NCBI RefSeq assembly: GCF_030272615.1
Contig: NC_081411.1
Span: forward strand, 832,612,160 to 832,676,159
Direction: 5' to 3'
DNA: 64,000 nucleotides
DNA from: Cryptomeria japonica
Taxonomy: Eukaryota; Streptophyta; Pinopsida; Cupressales; Cupressaceae
Below the pieces are notes generated by a model that was not told the origin of the DNA, ran no database searches, and saw only the letters and a list, made by a program, of their open reading frames with translations. This document shows, one piece after another, positions 1 through 10,076 of this stretch (position 1 is its first letter; each line of letters begins with the position of its first letter). Position numbers and translations under genes: made by a program.

Positions 1-1
1 C

Positions 2-700
2 TTCGAATCCGATACAAGCAGTTCAGATAGTCATACCACAAATGTTCATATCTTTACCATATCAGCCCTTTCTCTCCTTACAACCGATGATGACATGCCC
101 CTCATTTATCCCCAGCTTATCCAACATGACCAACAAGATCCGCTCACATTGGACTGTTTTCAAAATGACGAAGCAATTGCAGAATTCCTTGGACTACGGG
201 AAGGCATACCACAAGGTGATCATAAGGCAGGATTTGCTATTGACCTAGATTCCACGACATATTTTGGGGAGTCAACTCCCTCTTCCAGTCATCAAAATGA
301 AAAAAGAAAAGAAAAAGTAAAAAATCAAAAGAATAGATCTTTGAGTGAAAACCGTAAGGCACTCTCTGATCATACAAAAGTAAAAATAAAAGACGTACCT
401 GCGGGTGAAAACCTCTCCGAGGCGCCCAAAGGTGGAAGAGTGGACATACCCCTATCAAGTCAGGACAAATCAACATTGCTAGTGGAAATGACCGAGGAAA
501 TCAATTTGGGTACACCTGACAACCCTAAGGTCATTTATTTTGCTGCTTCTCTATCACAATAGGAAAAAATAGATTTTGTCAATTTCTTTCTTGAGAAGAA
601 GATCAGCTTTGCATGGTCTTATGCAGATATGCCTGGCCTCGATCCAGAATTAGTCCTTCATCATTTGCCATTGAAAGCTGTTGCCAAGCCTGTCAAATAG
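2..700 (+). pseudogene. gypsy pol N-terminal region (linker before RT)
   Basis: This stretch is open from position 2 to a TAG at 560-562 and continues in the same frame to a TAG at 698-700. The translation is hydrophilic, with a Lys/Glu/Ser-rich block around 290-400. It has no protease motif I can recognise. It leads directly into the reverse transcriptase, so it is the protease-to-RT linker or the protease C-terminal side of gypsy pol. The block from about 562 to 700 reads like the usual pre-RT segment, with a 'LHHLPLK' motif. It is non-functional because of the stops. Function beyond being part of the polyprotein cannot be assigned. Confidence 0.55.
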
Positions 701-1828
701 AAACTTCGAAAGATGCATCCCCAGGTGGCTCTTTTGGTCAAGATGAAACTGAAAAAATTACTAGATGTGGGCTTCATTAGACCCATTGATTATGCAGACT
801 GGATTTCAAATTTAGTACTAGTTAGCAAGGTAACTGGGGGCATTTGAATCTGCACAGATTTTAGGGATCTCAATAAAGCATGCCCTAAGGATGATTTTCC
901 ATTGCCAAACATATATATCATAGTTGACATGACTGCTAGATATGAGATGCTTTCATTAATGGATGGTTTCTCCGGTTATAACCAAATTCGCATTGCTCCT
1001 GAAGATCAGCATAAGATAGCATTCACCTGTGCTTGGGGTACCTACTATTGGAATGTGATGCCCTTCGGTCTTAAAAATGCAGGCGCAACATATCAAAGAG
1101 CAATGATGACAATTTTTCATGATTTCATGCACACTTTGATGGAGGACTATGTTGATGACTTGTTATGCAAATCTGTCACCAGAGATAGTCATCTAGCCAT
1201 CCTGGGCCCGATCTTTGACCGAATGGAGACATACAAGCTCAGACTCAATCCAAAGAAGTGCGCCTTTGGTGTCACAGCTGGCAAGTTACTAGGGTACATT
1301 TTTTCTCACAGAGGCATTGAGGTCGACCCTGCCAAGGTTAAAGCAATAATGGATATGCCTCCACCTTCAAATCTCTGTCAATTACGAAGTCTGCAAGGAA
1401 AGCTCCAGTCAATCCACGGCTTCATAGCTCAGTTGGCCGACAAATGTCATCCATTCCAACATCTACTGCACAAAGGTGTCGCTTTCAAATGGACTGAGCA
1501 ATGTCAATCAGCCTTTCAAGCTCTCAAAGACTATTTGTTGTCGCCGCCTATTCTAATGCCTCTGATAGAAGGAAAGCCATTCATATTGTATATTTCTGCA
1601 ACTGAAACAACATTAGGAGTTCTCTTGGCCCAACAAGATGAGAACGGCAAAGAGCGAGCTATTTACTATATCAGCCGGACACTGGTAGGCTATGAGCTAA
1701 ATTATTCAACTATTGAAAGGGCATGCTTAGCAGTGGTATTTGCAACGCAGAAGCTCCGACATTATATGTTAAGCCACCAAACATTGTTGGTTGCAAAAAT
1801 TGATCCCCTAAAATACCTGCTTAGCTGA
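701..1828 (+). pseudogene. gypsy reverse transcriptase and first RNase H
   Basis: The RT copies retroelement RNA into DNA. Visible motifs in order are FRDLNKACPKDDFPLP (about 859-906), LMDGFSGYNQI (about 957-990), MPFGLKNAGATYQ and the catalytic YVDD at 1148-1159. A KLLGYIFSHRGIEVDP block follows, as in gypsy RT connection domains. A degenerate RNase H runs from about 1586 to 1825. The frame has a TGA at 845-847 inside the RT, just before the conserved CTDFR, and a TGA at 1826-1828 after PLKYLLS. The coding 308-codon stretch after position 902 is otherwise clean, so decay is modest. Product would not be full length. Confidence 0.88.
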
Positions 1829-2001
1829 GCAGCTTGGACGGGTCACCTAGCAAAGTGGGTCATGATTCTCAGTGAATTTGACATTGAATATATGGAGCGA
1901 AAGGCGATAAAAGGACAAGTCATAGTAGATCAACTTGCAGAGGCTCCTATTTCTGATGATCATCCCATGTTGACCGATTTTCCAGATGAATCAGTCTTTG
2001 C
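1799..2001 (+). repeat. 203-bp direct duplication, copy 1
   Basis: Encodes the junction from first RNase H to second RNase H (IDPLKYLLS through DESVFA). A second copy sits at 3536-3738, offset 1737, same length with only scattered substitutions. This copy has the TGA stop at 1826. Confidence 0.9.
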
Positions 2002-3535
2002 TCTCACATCCTCTAATGAATGGAAGTTATACTTTGATGGGTCCCATACCAAGTTCGGGTCTGGAGCAGGCATTTTGTTTGTCACCCCTCAAGGTGGTGC
2101 TATTCCAAAGTCCTACAGAATAACTTTTCACTGTACCAATAACATTGCAGAGTATGAAGCACTGGTTACAGGACTCCGAGTAGCAGTCCACTGGAACATC
2201 ACGCATTTGCAAGTCTATGGAGATTCTCAATTAGTCATCCGACAAGTGAATGATGACTACGAAACAAAAGATGAAAAGCTTATTCCCTATAAGCACATGG
2301 TAGATTTCTTCAAGACCAAATTCACGGCTATCCATTTCAATCAAGTTCCAAGAATGCAAAACAAGTCAGCAGATGCGATGGCCACGATTGCTTCCATGTT
2401 GAATATGCCCCACAATATGGACAAATGTGAATTTTTAGTCGAACAATTGTTGGTTCCTTCTTTTGACATTCCGACAGCAGATGTGATGTGCGTTCTTGTT
2501 GGTCCCAACTCCCCATGGTACAATGACATATATCAATATTTAAAATCCCAAACCTTACCACCTAACCTTTCTGCTAACCAGCGTCGAGCCTTTATCCGAC
2601 AAACAGCCAAATATGTCATCATCGCCGACACCCTTTACCGTCGTTCCTTTGACCATACCCTCCTCAGGTGTTTGGATTCTGACGAAGCACAAACGGCTTT
2701 ACACGAGGTTCACGATGGTATATGTGGAGGCCATTTCAATGGTCTAAGCTTAGCCAAAAAGTTGATTCGTGTTGGGTATTATTGGCCCACTCTGGAAAAA
2801 GATGTTCATGATTTTGATAAGAAGTGCTACAAATGCCAGATTCATGGAAATTACATTCATGCACCAGCCCAAGAGCTAGATTCTGTCATATCTCCGTGGC
2901 CTTTTTCTCAATGGGGATTGGATCTTATTGGCAAGATTCACCCGGCATCTGCAAATGGACACAAGTTCATTATTACAGCCACAGAGTATTTTACAAAATG
3001 GATCAAGGCTATCCCCATGACCTATATCACTGGTGTGCAAATTTCAAAATTCTTGCTGAATTATATCATATGCCGATATGGGGTTCCTCTTGCCATAGTC
3101 ACAAATAATGGTCGTCCCTTCAAGAATAAAGATGTTAAAGAACTCTATGAGAAGTTTCATATCCAACACCGTTTCTCCAGTCCATACTATCCACAGGGGA
3201 ATGGTCAAGCCGAAGCATCAAATAAAACCATTATCAAGATCCTGAAGAAGGTTGTCAATGACGCTGGTCGAGATTGGCATGTACAGTTGAATCCAGCACT
3301 ATGGGCCTATCGCACTTCTATCCGCACACCTACTGGCGCAACACCTTATTCCTTGGTGTATGGTGTGGAAGCTATTTTACCTTTGGAGGTGGAGATTCCT
3401 TCCTTGCGGGTTTCCTTGCAACATCTAATAGATGATGAGACACACAGAGTCTCTCAATTGCATGAGCTTGAGATGTTAGATGAGAAACGTCAGACAACTC
3501 TGACACATTTGCAAGCATATCAAAACCATCTAGCT

Positions 3536-3738
3536 ATTGATCCCCTAAAATACCTGCTTAGCCAAGCAGCTTTGATGGGTCGCCTAACAAAGTGGGTCAT
3601 GATTCTCAGTGAATTTGACATTGAATATATGGAGCGAAAGGCGATAAAAGGACAAGTCATAGCAGATCAACTTGCAGAGGCTCCTATTTCTGATGATCAT
3701 CCCATGTTGACCGATTTTCCAGATGAATCAGTCTTTGC
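3536..3738 (+). repeat. 203-bp direct duplication, copy 2, at the end of integrase
   Basis: Repeats 1799-2001 within the integrase tail. It reads CAA where copy 1 has the TGA stop, so it derives from a copy in which that codon was intact, or predates the mutation. Beyond it the sequence becomes AT-rich and unrelated to pol. Confidence 0.9.
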
Positions 3739-3752
3739 ACATGTTACCCCAC

Positions 3753-3777
3753 ATAAACCAAAAAAATATTGGTTTAT
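3753..3777. repeat. short inverted repeat
   Basis: ATAAACCAA, a 7-nt spacer, then TTGGTTTAT: a perfect 9-bp stem immediately after the duplicated segment. Could mark the breakpoint at which pol sequence ends. Confidence 0.6.
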
Positions 3778-3846
3778 TTTTCTTTCATTTTTGGTTTCTT
3801 TTGGTGTTCTTAGAATCTCACTATATTTGGAGGACTCAATTTGATT

Positions 3847-4756
3847 TAAATTTGCAAGATTGAAGATTTTGCCTTAGTTATCTTGTCTAGCTAGCAATTT
3901 CATGAAAACAATTAGTTTTCAAAAATATATGAGATTTGGTGGAATTTTTTTTTGTGGGGATGTTTATGGAAATATTTTTCCTACTATGGAAAATTTTTGT
4001 GGCCAAAATCCTTACCAAATTGAGATATTTTGAAATTCTCTATTTTTTTTGGTAGTTTACAATTATTATTTTTAAATAGAGTTTTACAAAAGTTGAGATC
4101 AAATAATTTTGTAGGTGAGTTCAAGAGATCATTCTCCACAATATAACCAATTTTCATATGATTACAAGATTAATATGATATGAAAAATCATACTATTATT
4201 AAAAGAACCTAAAATAGAAGATGTTACTTGATGGTACATATTTTCTGAACAAAAAAAGATACGTATAGGAGGAAAACAAGATGGGAGGCATTAGAAGTTC
4301 TTAATATCACCATCCTTAAAAAAATAATATGTTAAAATTCGTTGCAAGAAAGCTAGAAACCTCTTCATGAGGTTATTCATCCTTTTTAAATTTTTAATAT
4401 GTGAGAGGCAAGGAGGTGTGGGATATTGAGAGATAAGACTGCTCATTTATGGAATTTACAACTTAAAAAAAATAGAAACTCAACATTAATAAAATGAAAA
4501 GAGAAGTTTGGAGAATGTGAGAAGTTGGAGGAAAAGAAAAAATAATGCATTCTTGGGGCTGTTTTAAAACATCAATAAAAGAGGAATTCTATTGGAGAGA
4601 AAAATAGAAAAATGACTTGATGGAAATTTAGAGAAGAAGATGAGGAGAATTAATGGGTGAGGACTTCATTTTTTTGGATTTTTTAAAAACAAAAAACTAG
4701 TCCATTTGGAATACTAGCAGAAGATTGGAAGGGGGGAAAAGTTAGAGGTAGAAGAA
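3847..4756. other. AT-rich stretch without genes
   Basis: No open frame of note, no coding similarity that I recognise and no clear repeat. Many A and T runs. It may be the old 3' end of the gypsy element or the host DNA into which element D inserted. The last five bases, AAGAA (4752-4756), are the expected left TSD of element D; the right copy lies beyond the window. Confidence 0.5.
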
Positions 4757-6390
4757 TGTTGGAATCAATGAACACAGAGAGGGGGGGTGGGTGAACCAAT
4801 GTTTTATTATTTACAAACTTATCAAGTTGATTCTTAAACCACTAGATGCATGAGAAAGTAATCAAAGTGCAAAAACATAAAGCAAACAAACACACAACCA
4901 TAACACCAATATTTTTATGTGGAAACCTGAAAGGAAAAAACTTTTGGTTTGATGATGATTGTAATGAATGACTTCATAAGTTGTCATTGATGGAACATGC
5001 ACACACACATATGTTCACATTGTCTACCGGTATTACTTCTAAAGTTACTTGTATTGCAACCGGTATTGGAAATTTAGTTTATGATGGTTTAGAGAGTGTC
5101 AAACCGGTACATGTAGAGAACTGGTATATGCAGGAATGACCTGACATCAACCTAAAGATCCAGCAAAGACCATCAAAGAAGTAATGGAGGACAATTGGTT
5201 TACATGTTGATATGGTTAACTCTAACCGGTATCGGTGTTCCAACCGATATTCATTGATTGTGTGGTGAGTTAACACCGGTCATGATGAGCTACCCTAACC
5301 GACAATTCAATTTTGGTGGTAATTTGTGATGGGTTATGTTTGGTTGTCCAGATACACTGCACCTAGGAAATTGTGTTATAATTTCTAAGCTGACATGAAA
5401 TCTAAATGTTTATATAATGACATTATGATGAACTATTTTGGAGATATGATATGAGATTATTTGATGCAAAGATAGAAGTGTTAAGTTGTTGAAGACATTG
5501 CAGGATATGTTGGTTATGCAGTTTTGAGTGCGCAAAAGAGGATCTATTCAAGCAAGTTGTGCTACTTATAGATCACACCACTGTTGGCATTATAACAGAC
5601 AAGGGAGATTGTTGGCATTTCAATAAGGATATTGAGAAGGTTGTTGATGATTATGGATATAACTGATTAAGGATGTTTATTGTCTTAATATTATTATTTT
5701 GTCATTGATGTCAAGAAATTGATTTTCTAATTCAGCATGATGTTGCCATATCTTAAGAAGTATGATTTGATGAGTATAAAGATGTCGGTAAAAGACACAG
5801 AAAGAATGTGATGAATAAGGGGAGGAATAAGTTATTCAATGGGCAACTATCACCAAGTTAAACAATGATGAGATCGTGATGTTTAGATTGTTTTGATATC
5901 CTACATATGTTATTGATTGTAAGGTTAATACTATACTATGTTACCAAGCAAAGAACCTAGTTGGTAAACCCTAAGGAACCTAGTCAGTAAACCCTAAGGT
6001 TATCATTATCAGTTAATGAAGGAAGAATGTCTATCGAGTGAAGTTTAGTATTTACCGAGTTGCAACTGAGTAATAATAGAATGCATTGAATGAATAAAAG
6101 CATTATTTAATGAAGGAAGCTTATGAGCTGGTTATGATTAAATGATTGGTATGCCATGCATGAAGTTTGTTAAAGAATCTATGGCAAAGGAAAATCGACA
6201 GGAAGATCTACAGCTCAGATTAAACTGCAATACCCTAGCACAAGTTCCAAGAAATGTATGCAAGTTCCAAGGTGGGGTAAATCATTTTCAGTTCGAAGGA
6301 TACATTGAACCTGGTCAAGTTTGAAGATCTGATGGCTATGATTGATCATGGGATATGTGATCAAGGAGATTAAGTGGTTGGCAATTTTTT

Positions 6391-6398
6391 TATAAATA
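6391..6398 (+). promoter_or_regulatory. TATA box of element B 5' LTR
   Basis: TATAAATA after a T run, repeated at 17149-17156 in the 3' LTR. It is the best promoter candidate for B and fixes U3/R near 6420. Confidence 0.7.
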
Positions 6399-6858
6399 AG
6401 GAATTGTTGATAAACAATGTATGCGGGCAAGTGTATGCACAGGGATGCTACATAGTGATTACCGAGCACAAAAGCTTGAAGACCTGTTTGAATAACAGAG
6501 TATAGAGCCTAGTAGATGGACAAGATTAGTTTTATGTCTAGATTATATTGAGCAAATAAGAATTTGCTTTAGCATTTTTAGATGTGAAGTTGCAGATAGA
6601 TTTTTATTATTGTTATTTTGTAAAGTGACAGAAAATCTCTTAACCGAGTGGACTTAACAGTCTTATTTGTAAAACCCTCTAGCAAGGTGACATTCTGATT
6701 GAGTGTTTGAAATCCTTTAACAAGGTCACTTCTAACAAGGTGAAGATCCTAATAGATCTTAGGGAAATCCCTTAACCAGGTCACATCTAGCAATGTGTTT
6801 GTAATCTTTAACAGGATTTTCTTTTAACCGAGCATACTCTAGAAGAGTATATTTCTTA

Positions 6859-6904
6859 GTGGGTCCAAAATCCCACAGTGGTTTTTCTCTATTTGGGTTT
6901 CCAC
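6859..6904 (+). promoter_or_regulatory. Double hairpin in leader of element B 5' LTR
   Basis: First stem GTGGG (6859-6863) pairs with CCCAC (6872-6876). Second stem GTGG (6878-6881) pairs with CCAC (6901-6904), with an inner CUC/GGG helix and U-rich internal loops. The same layout recurs in all copia/two-ORF LTRs of the window. Confidence 0.65.
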
Positions 6905-7099
6905 GTTAAATATGGTGTTATGAGTGTTATAATATTTATATGCTTTTGAGTTTGCATGTTTAGCAATTTTGGTTATATTACTGAAGTATATGTTATCGAG
7001 GTTGAATCTGTTGTTTTTATGGAAGATTATGATTCATCCCCCCCTCTCATCTTATTAGCTTGGCATCTATACTTAACATTAAGTATCAAAACTATCAAT

Positions 7100-7111
7100 T
7101 GGTATTAGAGC
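7100..7111 (+). other. Primer-binding site of element B
   Basis: TGGTATTAGAGC differs by one base from TGGTATCAGAGC, the complement of the plant initiator tRNA-Met 3' end. It begins three bases after the LTR end, the usual position for Ty1/copia minus-strand priming. Confidence 0.85.
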
Positions 7112-7161
7112 TTTGGACTCCAGAAGAAAAGTTTAAAGTTACTTGAGGAAAAGATCCAAAG

Positions 7162-8223
7162 ATGTATAAGAGAGATGCACCGAAGTTGAACAAGTCAAGT
7201 TTCTCTAGATGGCAGAAAAGAATGAAGCTGCACCTATCAGGAGTTGGAGAATATGTTGTATATTATCTGGAGAATGATTTCATTACACCGAGCACCTATC
7301 CATTGACAATGGAAGAGATAAAGGCAAAGCAAGAACATATTCAGGCAATGATTGAAATAACATCTGCATTGACCGAGTCAGAGTTTAATGATCTAGAAGG
7401 CTGCAATGATGCCAAGGCAATGTGGGACACACTCATATCTGTGCATGGTGGAGATGAAAATGTTCAAAGAGTAAAAGTGGATAGTCTAAGAGGACAACTT
7501 GAATCTATGAGGATGACTGAAGGGGAGAACATAACCCAGTATAGTACAAGACTAAAGGAGATTGTCAATCAAATCAAAGGAGCAGGTGGAACTATTGAAG
7601 AAAAGGATATAACAAGTAAGTTGTTAAGAACCCTTCTACCAGCTTATGCAATATGAGTCTCTACAATAAATGAATTGAGGTCTGTACCCAATATGCCAGT
7701 TTCTTTAGATGCTACTATTGGTAAGCTACATGCATTTGAGTTAAGTAATTTTGATAACAGTGGGTCTTCGGTAAATAAAGTTGAATCTGCATTTAGTTCT
7801 TTTCATATTGGTGAATCTGATGATTACAATGATAGAATGAGTAAGTACACTAAAGGGGATCACAGTGGAGCAAGTGAAAGATTTCACAAGAACATGGAAG
7901 AAGTACACAAATTGTATGAGGAAATAAAAAAACAAGAAGAATTTGAAACACTATTAGCCAGAAGGTTACCGAGAGGCAAAGGTAAGTATAAAGGAAAAAT
8001 ACCTTTGAAATGTTTCAATTGTGATAAGATAAGACATATGGCTTCTAAATGTCTTGAAAAAGATTCTACTGAAAAGAGAGATTATCAAGATGACAGACAG
8101 AAAGATAATCATTATAGAGGACACTGAGACTTTAGAAGAAGAGACAAAAAGTCATGCCTAATAGCTGATGAGGAATCAAATGATGATAAATCAGATGAAA
8201 CTGATAGAGAGGAAGTATTTTAT
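7162..8223 (+). pseudogene. copia gag (element B)
   Basis: Gag forms the particle that packages element RNA. The start ATG at 7162 lies 50 bases after the PBS. The first half reads like copia Gag (SRWQKRMKLHLSGVGEYVVYYL, then ITQYSTRLKEIVNQIKGAGG). A CCHC zinc knuckle CFNCDKIRHMASKC lies at about 8011-8052, with all four ligands kept though the usual Gly before His is Arg. Stops: TGA at 7654-7656 and TGA at 8125-8127, all in the same frame. The frame runs on into protease without a shift, as expected for a copia gag-pol single polyprotein. Confidence 0.88.
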
Positions 8224-8386
8224 GTGGCTATCAAAGATGGATCAAATGAAGAAAGGTATGAAGAAAAATCCCTAATATCTCACATAAATACTAATGAATC
8301 TTGGATCATAGATAGTGGATGCCCACATCACATGACAGGTGATAAACACAAATTTGTTACATTAGAAGATTATGATGGAGGCTATG

Positions 8387-10076
8387 TGTGTGGGAGAAAA
8401 AGTGACACTAAGCAAACATGCCCTAATCTCACTTTCAACCACACACTTGTGGAATACGAAAGAGCCTAGAGGTATCACACAATTGGCTACTTCTTTTTGT
8501 GGAAGAGAGAGCCACGGGCTACCTATTAGGATTTCTATTCCTTTGTTGTAATTGAAAGATAGAATGATGCAAGTTCAATTCCTAACCCCAAAATGCAAGT
8601 ATGAACTAATGACAAGATTGCAGAATTGAACTTAAACAATGGAAAGCTATAAACACAAGGACAAGACAAGAATGTAGATGTGTACCCGGAGTTAAAATCT
8701 GAGTGAAAATGTTCGGGACAGGGGCACGAGCGCCACTGTCCTGATTCTGCCCCTGAAACTGCTCTGAAAACCGTTGTTTTGCAACCTGGAAAGCTGTCAA
8801 AAATGCTGAAAACTGCTGTCTGTCAGGAGGACCAAGGTGCCCAGCGCCCCTGTCCCAGGGACCAGGGTGCCTAGCGCCCCTATCCTGGTAGGACCAAGGC
8901 GCCCCACGCCCCTGTCCTAGTCTTTTGCTCTGAGATTTGGTGTGTGGTCCCGTCTCCGTCTACTTCTTTTGGATCTGCAACTTGCGACGTCGTCCGAATC
9001 CTGAAACCTGCACTTATATCTGAAAAGGTGTTTTGGGCGTCTATATAGGGTTTTGCCTTAGTCAAACCCCCACTTCGGTGATTTCCACCTCCACGAATAG
9101 CCAAGTTGTATTGTAAAAGTAATGTGTGTGCAGACCTTGTGTGTGTGCAAGATCTAAAATGCAAGTAAGCAAACTAGAGCAACCTAGAAAGTAAACCCTA
9201 ATTGCTTGTAAATGATAATGTAAATGCTCTAAATCAAGATGCAAAGTGATCTAAAGCATGGATAAATGATATATTGAAGCTTATGCAAAGACATGAAAAC
9301 AACATGAAATCATACCCAACCCCCAAGGGAGAGGTACAAGCCAATCTTCAGTCGGTAATCTCCTATTGTTCTTCAATGTCTTCCAAGCCCTAAATGGATG
9401 AATGGATTTGATAAATGCTTGATGGATGGATGTTGAATGTTCTTGAAGTCTTCAAAGATCTGCTCTTTCACTGCATAGAAGGTCCTTGAAACCAAAAATT
9501 CTTCCCCTTTCAAATGAAGAAAGAGAGCTCTTATAACTGAAACCCTAGGTCTTAATTTCAACTTTTGGCCGACCTAGAGATTGAATATCCCGCCAATTTC
9601 TTGGGGTTAAGCTTTATTTTATGATTGGATCGCGCTCCTAAAATTTTGGGAAAAATGTCCGGGACCATGTGCACTCCAGGCGCCATGGTCCTCTCCGGGC
9701 ACCATGGTCCCGACAACTTTTCACCAAATTTTCAGGGCCGTCAGATATGATGATTTTAGAGAGAATCCCAAAGTTACAGCTGATTTCGAGATGTTTTGAC
9801 CCCTGAAATCAAGCCCCCAAGTTCAAAATAGGACCTAATTAGGGTTTTTGATTAAATGATGTATTGGAAGAATAAAATGAAAGGGGCACACTTTAATGAA
9901 AGGGCCCAACTTTATGATGTGGGAGATGATGAAATAGAACCTTAGACCTAATTAATTTGACTAATTAAGTGCTAAAGGGGAAATGCAATGCAAAATGCAA
10001 AATGCGCTAAGGCGGGTGCTAAACTAGGTGTGAAATTGTACCACCCTAGCAAGTGCGTACAATTTACGACGCTACA
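8387..10076. mobile_element. Solo LTR inserted in element B protease, TSD CTATG
   Basis: The insert begins TGTGTGGGAG and ends CGCTACA, fitting TG...CA termini, and is flanked by CTATG (8382-8386 and 10077-10081). Deleting it plus one CTATG restores the protease frame. It holds no coding region; a TATATAGG sits near 9042. GC-rich repeats (8826-8920 and around 9657-9713) stand out from the AT-rich surroundings. No PBS, gag or pol is present, so a solo LTR is the simplest reading. Orientation is uncertain; the minus strand begins TGTAGCG, like element J's TGTAGAC. Confidence 0.8.
8826..8920. repeat. GC-rich minisatellite in the inserted LTR
   Basis: About three copies of a unit near 30 bp of the form GGACCAAGGTGCCCAGCGCC followed by CCTGTCC. 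Related single units occur near 8710-8745 and 9657-9713. Units are partly self-complementary (GGCGC/GCGCC). Confidence 0.75.

Larger units (their letters stand above)
1862..3844 (+). pseudogene. gypsy second RNase H plus integrase (660-codon open frame)
   Basis: Residues 55-180 form an added RNase H with a complete DEDD set: D59 in YFDGS, E97 in AEYEAL, D121 in YGDSQLV and D171 in SADAMA. The integrase follows: zinc-binding H284, H291, C322, C325, then the catalytic core with D354 (WGLDLIG) and E451 (NGQAEASNK). The middle catalytic Asp is replaced by Asn (residue 415, codon 3104-3106, TNNG instead of TDNG), so strand transfer should be dead. After residue 558 the frame enters a duplicated copy of its own start (3536-3738) and then a hydrophobic tail from AT-rich DNA. 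This is the C-terminal part of the same pol frame, separated from the RT by the stop at 1826. Confidence 0.88.
1..3846 (+). mobile_element. Ty3/gypsy retrotransposon fragment, Tat-like, pol only
   Basis: A single reading frame (codons starting at position 2) runs across the whole segment and is broken by four in-frame stops at 560, 698, 845 and 1826, with no frameshift seen. Domain order is reverse transcriptase, RNase H, a second RNase H, then integrase. That order with an added RNase H is known from the Tat lineage of plant Ty3/gypsy elements. No LTR, PBS or gag is visible; the 5' part lies outside the window and the 3' end runs into AT-rich sequence. Confidence 0.85.
5582..7097 (+). repeat. 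Element B 5' LTR (with a 28-bp extra head)
   Basis: The body 5610-7097 matches the 3' LTR 16379-17862 nearly base for base. Bases 5582-5609 have no counterpart there. They start TGTTGGCAT like the LTR itself and end in CAAGGGAGAT like the polypurine tract. TATAAATA lies at 6391-6398, so transcription probably starts near 6420. The LTR ends in ATCA, followed within three bases by the PBS. Regulatory arrays of TAACAAGGTGA-like units (6640-6830) and a double hairpin (6859-6904) lie downstream of the inferred start. Confidence 0.9.

Noticed and set aside
1862-3844. 660-codon frame as an intact host gene
   Set aside because: It is RNase H plus integrase of a gypsy element, preceded by in-frame stops and lacking a catalytic Asp.
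3847-4756. Host gene or promoter in the AT-rich stretch
   Set aside because: No frame, splice-site pattern or motif beyond chance in this composition.
6142-6324. 60-codon frame repeated at 6142 and 16900
   Set aside because: It lies in U3 of both LTRs of B, upstream of the TATA box; repeated only because LTRs are.
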